Assembly: GCA_030699295.1 (NCBI GenBank)
Contig: JAUYJQ010000053.1
Coordinates: forward strand, 1 to 10,684
Origin: Candidatus Beckwithbacteria bacterium
GTDB taxonomy: Bacteria > Patescibacteriota > Microgenomatia > UBA1400 > CG1-02-47-37
Direction: 5' to 3'
DNA length: 10,684 nucleotides
Each line of letters begins with the position of its first letter. The stretch's first letter is position 1. Below the pieces are notes generated by a model. It searched no databases. It was not told the DNA's origin and was given only the letters and a program-made list of their open reading frames with translations. Of this stretch, positions 5,980 through 10,684 are shown piece by piece. A program made the translations under genes and the position numbers.

Positions 5980-7302
5980 TTATTTAATCAGTGTGGATAA
6001 GTTCTTTGAAGTGGCCGGGCTGATAATTTGGCTGTAGCCCAATTTTTTGGCTTCTTTGATGCGCTGGTCAGCAAAACCGACGCGGCGGACTTCGCCCAGT
6101 AACCCAACTTCGCCAAAAACCGCGGTTTTGGGGCCGGTAGCTTTATTTCTAAAACTCGAGGTAATCGCCATACAAATAGCCAGATCGGCCGCCGGCTCCT
6201 TGAGGTTTAAACCACCGGCCACATTAACGTAAACATCATAGGTAGCCAGGGGCAACTTGAGGCGTTTGGATAACACCGCTACCAGCAGCTGCAGCCGACG
6301 CATGTCAATGCCGCTGCCCACCCGGCGCGGGACAGCCAGCTGGGAAGGAATTACCAAAGCCTGAATCTCGACCAGCATCGGCCGCGTCCCCTCCATGACT
6401 ACGGCAATGGCACTGCCGGCCACATTGGTCTGTCTTTCCTCAAGAAATATGTCCGATGGGTTAGCCACTTCCTCGAGGCCCTTATCGGTCATTAAAAAGA
6501 CGCCCACCTCGTCGACTGAACCAAAACGGTTCTTTTGGCCTCTTAATATCCGAAAACTGTGGTGCTTATCGCCTTCGAGGTACAAAACCGTGTCCACCAG
6601 GTGTTCCAGTACCTTGGGGCCGGCAATCGCCCCCTCTTTGGTGACGTGGCCGACTAAAATAACCGTCATACCCTGCTCTTTGGCCAGACGCTGCCAGCGG
6701 TAAGCCGACTCGCGGATCTGGCCGACCGAACCGGCCATACCGGTTAGATCGGCAGTGAACATGGTTTGGATCGAATCAACTATTATTAATGATGGTGCCG
6801 GGGTTAAACTAGCCACACTGGCAATGGCCGAGTCGGTATCGGTCTCCGGCAGGAAAGAAAGAGCAGGAACCGATCTTTTAGAGAGATCGGTTCCTTTTAA
6901 CCGGTCTATCCTTAATTTGATCTGCTCTGGGCTTTCCTCGCCACAGACATAAACGCTATCCTTCGCTATTTTCAGGCTTAACTGAGTAATTAACGTACTC
7001 TTCCCTATGCCGGGTTCGCCGGCGAGTAAAATGACACTGCCGGGGACGATACCGCCGCCCAAGACCCGGTCGAGCTCGCTGATACCGGTGTTAATTCTGG
7101 TTAAAACTTTGCCTTTGATTTGCGATAGCTTAATCGGCGTTTTAACCCTACCCGGCTTTGAGCCCAGCCCGCGGCCGGTTTTGGCCATTACGGCCGTTTC
7201 CACCAAAGAATTCCAAGTGCCGCACTGGGGGCACTGCCCCTGCCATTTGGGGGTGGCGCTGCCGCACTGCTGGCAAACATATTGGGTAGAAGATTTTGGC
7301 AT
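5980..7302 (-). CDS. radA: DNA repair protein RadA (Sms)
   Basis: A DnaB-like branch-migration motor that processes recombination intermediates; 440 aa. N-terminal C4 zinc finger (C10, C13, C24, C27), then the RecA-like ATPase with Walker A GEPGIGKST (about 95-103), Walker B SLIIVDS (about 171-177) and the RadA signature KNRFG (about 257-261), then a Lon-protease-like C-terminal domain. All motifs are present. About ten residues near 137-148 (GTDLSKRSVPA) have no counterpart in E. coli or Bacillus RadA as I recall them, and are encoded by an inverted repeat. ATG at 7302 is preferred to the TTG just before it, because it overlaps the upstream small ORF stop as TGATG. Transcription probably ends at the 5677-5715 terminator. 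Confidence 0.95.
   Translation of the reverse strand: MPKSSTQYVCQQCGSATPKWQGQCPQCGTWNSLVETAVMAKTGRGLGSKPGRVKTPIKLSQIKGKVLTRINTGISELDRVLGGGIVPGSVILLAGEPGIGKSTLITQLSLKIAKDSVYVCGEESPEQIKLRIDRLKGTDLSKRSVPALSFLPETDTDSAIASVASLTPAPSLIIVDSIQTMFTADLTGMAGSVGQIRESAYRWQRLAKEQGMTVILVGHVTKEGAIAGPKVLEHLVDTVLYLEGDKHHSFRILRGQKNRFGSVDEVGVFLMTDKGLEEVANPSDIFLEERQTNVAGSAIAVVMEGTRPMLVEIQALVIPSQLAVPRRVGSGIDMRRLQLLVAVLSKRLKLPLATYDVYVNVAGGLNLKEPAADLAICMAITSSFRNKATGPKTAVFGEVGLLGEVRRVGFADQRIKEAKKLGYSQIISPATSKNLSTLIK
6865..6895 (-). repeat. In-frame inverted repeat inside radA
   Basis: Perfect 12-bp arms AGGAACCGATCT (6865-6876) and AGATCGGTTCCT (6884-6895) enclose a 7-nt loop. The element encodes GTDLSKRSVP between the ATPase segment LRIDRL and the conserved LPETD. 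It shares GATC and a GGAA start with the 19-bp palindromes but is a different sequence. It looks like a second family of coding-tolerant palindromes. Confidence 0.85.
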
Positions 7303-7445
7303 CAATCTTTGACAGAATTCAGGTACTCAAACAACTCTTTTTCGACTTTTTCCCAGTTGCCCTTTTCCTCACGGATGGCCTTAAACACCAGGCGAAAATC
7401 GATTAAGATGGTGTCGTCGCGGATAATCATTTTAGTGTTATCCAT
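7302..7445 (-). CDS. Small conserved-looking ORF coupled to radA (47 aa)
   Basis: ATG at 7443-7445 opens a 47-codon frame starting MDNTKMIIRDD and ending EYLNSVKD. It is acidic and lysine-rich, with a probable amphipathic helix from about residue 21 to the end (VFKAIREEKGNWEKVEKELF). It has no cysteine, signal or membrane segment. Its TGA shares one base with the radA ATG (TGATG), the hallmark of translational coupling, and no other gene accounts for this 176-bp gap between radA and the S1 gene. A strong GC hairpin ends 7 nt before the start codon. I do not recognise the family; a role linked to RadA or S1 would be a guess. Confidence 0.65.
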   Translation of the reverse strand: MDNTKMIIRDDTILIDFRLVFKAIREEKGNWEKVEKELFEYLNSVKD

Positions 7446-7452
7446 AATTTTA

Positions 7453-7475
7453 CCCCGCTTTCGCGGGGACCCCGC
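7453..7475 (-). promoter_or_regulatory. GAAA-tetraloop hairpin between the S1 gene and the small ORF
   Basis: On the minus strand the order is GCGGGG-T-CCCCGC-GAAA-GCGGGG. The second and third blocks form a 6-bp all-GC stem capped by a GAAA tetraloop; the first block is an equal competitor for the middle one but leaves a one-base loop. No T-run follows on the minus strand, so it is not a standard terminator. It may stabilise the S1 mRNA end or hide the small ORF start. Confidence 0.55.
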
Positions 7476-7478
7476 TAA

Positions 7479-8639
7479 TTATTTATAACCGACTGGCTTT
7501 TTGATAAGCGCTAGAGATAAACTGATGCGCCGGTGCTCGGCGTCAACTTTTTCCACAAAACACTCGATCGCATCCCCGACTTTGAACTCTTTATCCGACG
7601 GGATCTTGGAAATATGAATCAGGCCGTCAACCCCGCTAGATAAGTTAACAAAGGCGCCGAAGCCGGCCAAACGGGTAATCTCACCCTTAACTTTTTTGCC
7701 TTCGGGATATTTTTTCACCAGCTCCAGCCAGGGGTCAGTCAACAGCTGTTTAACTGACAGGTGCAGCCGGGTGCTTTTAACATCGACGCCGATAACCTTG
7801 ACCTTGACCTGATCGCCGACCTTGTAATGATTGGCCGGATTATCGACTTTTTCCCAGGAAATCTCAGAAATGTGGACCAGGCCTTCTAAAAACATGTCTT
7901 TGGTTTTGGGGCCATTGCTAATATCCGCCCTAACAAAGATGCCGAAGGGCATGATACCGGAAACTACCCCGCTTAAGCTATCACCGGGCTTGACCTTTTT
8001 GAGCGCCTCGGCCTGGTGGGCCAGAGCTGCCTGTTCGGAAACGGCTTTTTCGGAAAAGATCAGGCGGTTATTGTTACGGTTGACCTCGATGACTTTGACT
8101 TCAAAGCTTTTATTCTGCAACTCTTCTAAGCGGCCCAAATATACCCGGCCGAACTGCGATGCCGGGACAAAGCCGCGGACACCGGCCACTTTGACAATGA
8201 TGCCGCCTTTGTTGACTTCCAGGCCTTTGACCCGGACGACTTCGCCGCTTTTGATCAGCTCGTCAAAGTACTCCCAGCGCTTGTTAAGCAGAGTTTGTTT
8301 TAAAGATAACAGGATCTGGCCGCGCTCGTTTTCCGGGTTTTGAATGTAGGCTTCGATCTTGTCGCCGACTTTGAGGCCGGACATCATTTCGCGGGACAGC
8401 TCCAGTTCTTTATCAGTAACAATCCCCTCGGTTTTGGAACCGATGTCGATTAGCACCATCCGCTTGTTGATATCGGTGACTACTCCCTGGACTTTTTGGC
8501 CGCGCTTCAAGCCCCGCAGGGCATAGCCGGTTTTCTTGAGCAAGGCATCCATGGTTTGCGGCGCAGAGGCTTTTTTTACAGGGGTTACAGGGGTTTTCTT
8601 TAGTTTTGAGGGTTTAACTTTAGTTGGTTTTTTCTCCAT
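7479..8639 (-). CDS. rpsA: 30S ribosomal protein S1 (four S1 domains)
   Basis: mRNA-binding ribosomal protein with OB-fold repeats; 386 aa. A Lys/Pro/Thr-rich tail (1-29) with a TPVTPVKK repeat precedes four S1 domains at about 46-115, 131-198, 218-297 and 313-376. Each has the usual G-F-V or G-L-I-H-I-S core; domains 3 and 4 (GLVHISEIS, GLIHISKIP) are the most canonical. This is the four-domain form seen in many Gram-positive and CPR bacteria rather than the six-domain E. coli form. ATG at 8637-8639 has the best Shine-Dalgarno in the window, AAAGGGG (8649-8655), 9 nt upstream. An out-of-frame ATG lies at 8642-8644. The basic tail may add RNA affinity (inference). Confidence 0.93.
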   Translation of the reverse strand: MEKKPTKVKPSKLKKTPVTPVKKASAPQTMDALLKKTGYALRGLKRGQKVQGVVTDINKRMVLIDIGSKTEGIVTDKELELSREMMSGLKVGDKIEAYIQNPENERGQILLSLKQTLLNKRWEYFDELIKSGEVVRVKGLEVNKGGIIVKVAGVRGFVPASQFGRVYLGRLEELQNKSFEVKVIEVNRNNNRLIFSEKAVSEQAALAHQAEALKKVKPGDSLSGVVSGIMPFGIFVRADISNGPKTKDMFLEGLVHISEISWEKVDNPANHYKVGDQVKVKVIGVDVKSTRLHLSVKQLLTDPWLELVKKYPEGKKVKGEITRLAGFGAFVNLSSGVDGLIHISKIPSDKEFKVGDAIECFVEKVDAEHRRISLSLALIKKPVGYK

Positions 8640-8648
8640 TGCATAATT

Positions 8649-8701
8649 CCCCTTTCAGTGAGAATAGAGCGAGTATAACACAAAGGCTGATCTTGTTGCA
8701 A
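8649..8701 (-). promoter_or_regulatory. rpsA promoter and Shine-Dalgarno site
   Basis: On the minus strand TTGCAA (8696-8701), an 18-bp spacer, then extended -10 TG-T-TATACT (box 8672-8677). The start is predicted near 8665, giving a leader of about 26 nt that contains AAAGGGG (8649-8655). Confidence 0.65.
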
Positions 8702-8757
8702 AGCCGTTTTTCCCTATCTGTCTTGAGTACTCCACTCCCGGAATGGAAAATCTTAAA

Positions 8758-9387
8758 TTACTCACAGCCGTAGGCTTTGGCAAAGCCGGCGGCTTGCGCC
8801 TCCTTTTCGGTGCAGAAAAACTCTTCGCCGCGGTCACGATCGATGACTACCCGATCGTAATCGCGGCAAGATTTTAAATGATAAGATTTTTTGAGCGTGT
8901 CTTCGTCGATGTTGGCTTTAATTTTACAATCCCCGGCCGGCTCGTCCAGCTTGCAACCCAAGCCGAAAATTCCGGTTTTATTTTCTTTGGCAGAATTGGC
9001 GACGGCTTTTAACTGCTCGTGCCGGGAACTGGGTTTATACATCACCCGGCCCCAACCTTCTTTTAACATGGTTTCATTGATTAACTGATTGCCAAGATAG
9101 ACTAAACCTTGATCACGATTGTAGGGTTCGTAGGTCAATTCTTTGACAGTCACAAACTTGCCTAAAATTAATTCTTCGAGGCGTTGCTTGGCTTCGTCAT
9201 AACCGCATAAACCGGTCTCGGGACTATCGACATCCAGCAGACGGACGCGGGTACCGTTTTTGAGGTCAAAAGTATCGCCATCAAAAACTTTGGTAACAAT
9301 GTTGCCGGAGTAATAATCCCAGCCGAACCATGCATTTATCGCCAGCGAAACGGCAACAACAATTCTTATCAACCACTGCCTGAGCAT
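8758..9387 (-). CDS. Membrane-anchored thermonuclease-family protein with C-terminal Cys/His motif
   Basis: Staphylococcal-nuclease-like protein of 209 aa. One N-terminal transmembrane or uncleaved signal helix (about 5-23) would place the nuclease outside the membrane. In the SNase fold, FDGDT (35-39), R49 and DSPE (54-57) match Staphylococcus D21, R35, D40 and E43. The usual 'YGR' holding Arg87 reads RDQ (91-93), so that catalytic arginine appears replaced by Gln93. The tail (about 154-208) has C154, H170, C174, C192 and C208 around YHLKSCRDYD and GEEFFCTEKEAQAAGF, a metal-binding-like module seen on related CPR nucleases. ATG at 9385-9387 is chosen because the frame upstream enters the 5S gene. 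Scavenging of external DNA is a plausible role. Confidence 0.87.
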   Translation of the reverse strand: MLRQWLIRIVVAVSLAINAWFGWDYYSGNIVTKVFDGDTFDLKNGTRVRLLDVDSPETGLCGYDEAKQRLEELILGKFVTVKELTYEPYNRDQGLVYLGNQLINETMLKEGWGRVMYKPSSRHEQLKAVANSAKENKTGIFGLGCKLDEPAGDCKIKANIDEDTLKKSYHLKSCRDYDRVVIDRDRGEEFFCTEKEAQAAGFAKAYGCE

Positions 9388-9394
9388 TAAAACC

Positions 9395-9403
9395 AATATA
9401 GCA
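9395..9403 (-). promoter_or_regulatory. Nuclease gene extended -10 promoter, predicted leaderless
   Basis: TG-C-TATATT on the minus strand (box 9395-9400) lies 7 nt before the ATG at 9387, so the RNA would start within a base of the start codon. It follows directly on the T-rich tail of the 5S gene. Confidence 0.5.
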
Positions 9404-9424
9404 CAAAAACAAAAATCCGGCCTT
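9402..9424 (-). terminator. T-rich tail after 5S rRNA
   Basis: The 3' strand of 5S helix I (AAGGCCGG) is followed on the minus strand by ATTTTTGTTTTTGTG (9416-9402). The T-runs could end rRNA transcription with 5S helix I as the stem, which is an inference; no separate hairpin is present. Confidence 0.4.
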
Positions 9425-9530
9425 GAGGTATTTTCAAATAGGGTTGCCCCGATTCTATCGTTCCCGCTGCTGCCTTTCACGGCTCTGTTCGGAATGGGAA
9501 GAGGTGGTACGACAGCGCTCTAAAGACCGG
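9417..9530 (-). rRNA. rrf: 5S ribosomal RNA
   Basis: The conserved loop segment CCCATTCCGAACAGAG is present, followed by GTGAAAGGC and the helix IV/V region. The ends pair as helix I: CCGGTCTT (9530-9523) with AAGGCCGG (9424-9417), eight pairs with one U-G. Length is about 114 nt, slightly short of the usual 116-120. It lies about 155 nt after the 23S gene with no tRNA between. Confidence 0.93.
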
Positions 9531-9686
9531 AATGCGATTATAGCATAAAGGTATTTCACCCGCCAACATTTCTTGAAGCTTCGCATCGGCTGTTTAGCCG
9601 CGCTCCGCTCAGGAAATTACAGCGGGTTTTCGTCGCTAACTGCGTTAGCTCCTTAAAAAGTGAAGAGAATATAAAGTCAATTACGT
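9531..9686 (-). other. 23S-5S internal spacer
   Basis: No gene. On the minus strand it holds a GCTAAC/GTTAGC hairpin with a 3-nt loop (9635-9649), a CGGCT/AGCCG hairpin near 9591-9604, and the 5S promoter at its downstream end. The hairpins are probable rRNA processing sites. Confidence 0.6.
9537..9566 (-). promoter_or_regulatory. Promoter directly upstream of 5S rRNA
   Basis: On the minus strand TTGGCG (9561-9566), an 18-bp spacer, then extended -10 TG-C-TATAAT (9537-9542). A start 7 nt further falls at 9530, the first base of mature 5S, so 5S may be made independently of the 23S transcript. Confidence 0.5.
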
Positions 9687-9913
<227 letters not shown>

Positions 9914-10669
9914 CACATTATCTGCTGTTACCAACAGTGTAGACTATACCTTCACCGTTCCCCGACTTTCGTCGAGGGTTAGGTGCTTGCCGTATTATGG
10001 GTGTTATAAATTTTACTAATTATTAGTAAGAACTACCCATCTTCAGTCGCCTAAGGCGACCTCCAGTCGTTAAGGGGAAATCAAACCAAGTTTCAACAAA
10101 TCTTTTTTAACTGATTCATAGTTGTTTTTTCTGCGCCTAGGTGCATTATTCAATTCGGAAATTTTATTGGCCAACAGGCAAACTTTTAATAAGTCGTTTG
10201 CGCTATAGCCTTTCTTTTCCAGAATTTTCAAGGCTTGCAGTAAAAATTTCGCTTGACGTTGTTTAAATCTTAAATATGGCAATAGCTTGAGTAAAAAATC
10301 TTTTACCCTGGCGTATCCTTCGATCCGCCACTCAGCCATACTATCGTTTCGGCCGTAGACATAACCAATTCCGGCTATATCTCTTAACTTATCTAAACCC
10401 GGTTTATCTTTATCATTTTGATAAAAACAAATAACGGCTTTAGCCCGATATTTAAAACGGACATCTTCGCGTTTTTTAAACTGAAGCATAATGCTGCCAT
10501 CAGCGTCTAAAAAACCAGCTAAATAAGATCTTTGTTGAGAGTTCATGATTTGAAATCTTCCCTTGGTGTGGCCCTCTAAATCAACAGGACCATCGATTTT
10601 ATTATAGAGGGTTTCACCAATTTGAGCAAGTGTTGCACTTCGACGTTTCCGTCGAAGGTAGCATTGTTT
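9914..10669 (-). mobile_element. Group I intron (IA-like) in the 23S sarcin-ricin loop
   Basis: A 756-nt self-splicing intron. P1: exon TAGT with intron GCTA, giving the U-G pair at the 5' splice site. P2: CTTCGACG-GAAA-CGTCGAAG (10638-10657). P3: CTTGC (10626-10630) with GCAAG (9986-9990). P4: TTGGTG/CACCAA (10615-10620, 10563-10568). P5: CCCTCT/AGAGGG (10606-10611, 10572-10577). P6 encloses the endonuclease gene. P7: ACGACT (10065-10070) with the S-type segment GGTATAGTC (9942-9950). P7.1: GTCGCC/GGCGAC (10046-10060). P7.2: ATGGGT/ACCCAT (9997-10002, 10035-10040). P8: CCTCGAC-GAAA-GTCGGGG (9960-9977). P9: CTGTT/AACAG (9925-9937). It ends in G (9914). P7.1 and P7.2 suggest subgroup IA. Joined exons give TAGTACGAGAGGACC. 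The fold was traced by eye. Confidence 0.88.
10070..10546 (-). CDS. Intron-encoded LAGLIDADG homing endonuclease
   Basis: A 158-aa single-motif LAGLIDADG protein: LAGFLDADG at residues 9-17, with D16 the expected metal ligand. One motif and a length near that of I-CreI indicate a homodimer. The C-terminal region is basic (PRRRKNNYESVKKDLLK), as in DNA-binding members. By family precedent it cuts intronless 23S alleles at the exon junction and spreads the intron; it might also aid splicing. The gene sits in the P6 loop. Its final codons and TAA (10070-10072) overlap the P6 3' strand and the junction to P7, so the coding and ribozyme sequences constrain each other. The ATG at 10544-10546 follows GGGAAG by about 10 nt, bases that also form P6. 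Confidence 0.92.
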   Translation of the reverse strand: MNSQQRSYLAGFLDADGSIMLQFKKREDVRFKYRAKAVICFYQNDKDKPGLDKLRDIAGIGYVYGRNDSMAEWRIEGYARVKDFLLKLLPYLRFKQRQAKFLLQALKILEKKGYSANDLLKVCLLANKISELNNAPRRRKNNYESVKKDLLKLGLISP

Positions 10670-10684
10670 ACTAGGGTCAAATTC
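10670..10684 (-). rRNA. rrl: 23S rRNA, end of 5' exon (partial)
   Basis: The last 15 bases of the window read GAATTTGACCCTAGT on the minus strand and match the 5' side of the sarcin-ricin stem-loop, ending at U2656 (E. coli numbering). The CCC here pairs with GGG after GAGAGGACC in the 3' exon. The rest of 23S lies outside the window. Confidence 0.85.

Noticed and set aside
5881..5980. A minus-strand ncRNA (6S-like) starting from TTGACA at 5886-5891
   Set aside because: The -10 box is weak, the ends do not form a closing 6S stem, and the main hairpin loses its G-U pairs on this strand.
7453..7475. The GC hairpin as a Rho-independent terminator of rpsA
   Set aside because: No T-run follows on the minus strand, and the 47-codon ORF starts 7 nt later.
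7282..7488. Plus-strand 68-codon frame between radA and the S1 gene
   Set aside because: The minus-strand 47-codon frame has better start context, stop-start coupling with radA and operon orientation.

Overview
The window reads as chromosomal DNA of a Patescibacteria/CPR bacterium, most like the Microgenomates group. Pointers are a group I intron with a LAGLIDADG gene inside 23S rRNA, compact genes with short overlaps, promoters that run almost straight into start codons, a REP-type (Y1/HUH) transposase whose palindrome also sits in host genes as an in-frame 'EGSDPS' peptide, and single-domain-poor versions of housekeeping proteins (Obg without a C-terminal extension). TGA is used as a stop and Trp is TGG, so the normal code 11 applies. 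The lineage is inferred from these traits, not from a phylogeny.

Layout, left to right. 1-998: tRNA-Ala(CGC) and obg, both on minus; the obg stop codon lies inside the tRNA. 1018-1724: a plus-strand REP-associated tyrosine transposase (RAYT), with copies of a 19-bp palindrome in its promoter, inside its coding sequence and at its 3' end. 1726-4263: a minus-strand surface operon of sortase substrate (QPETG anchor), sortase, and LysM/M23 peptidase, with each gene overlapping the next. 4280-5596: rho with a good sigma70 promoter. 5597-5979: the only long gene-free stretch, with a minus-strand terminator and a candidate plus-strand small RNA. 5980-8639: radA, a 47-codon ORF coupled to it, and a four-domain ribosomal protein S1, all minus. 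8758-9387: a membrane-anchored thermonuclease-family protein. 9417-10684: 5S rRNA, a spacer, and the 3' part of 23S rRNA interrupted by a 756-nt group I intron.

Main points. (1) The intron appears to split the sarcin-ricin loop: the last 15 bases of the window are the 5' exon ending ...CCCTAGT, the 3' exon starts ACGAGAGGACC, and joining them restores the universal TAGTACGAGAGGACC. P1 to P9 and the terminal G can be traced by eye. (2) The palindrome GGAAGGATCGGATCCTTCC occurs four times. It has no stop codon in any of six frames, is read as EGSDPS three times (twice in RAYT, once in sortase), and in the fourth forms the spacer between the -35 and -10 boxes of the RAYT promoter, suggesting autoregulation. 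radA carries a different in-frame inverted repeat at a place where relatives have no extra residues. (3) Several genes (obg, RAYT, sortase substrate, nuclease) have an extended or near-consensus -10 box 5-7 nt before the ATG, which predicts leaderless mRNAs; the 5S gene has the same arrangement before its 5' end.
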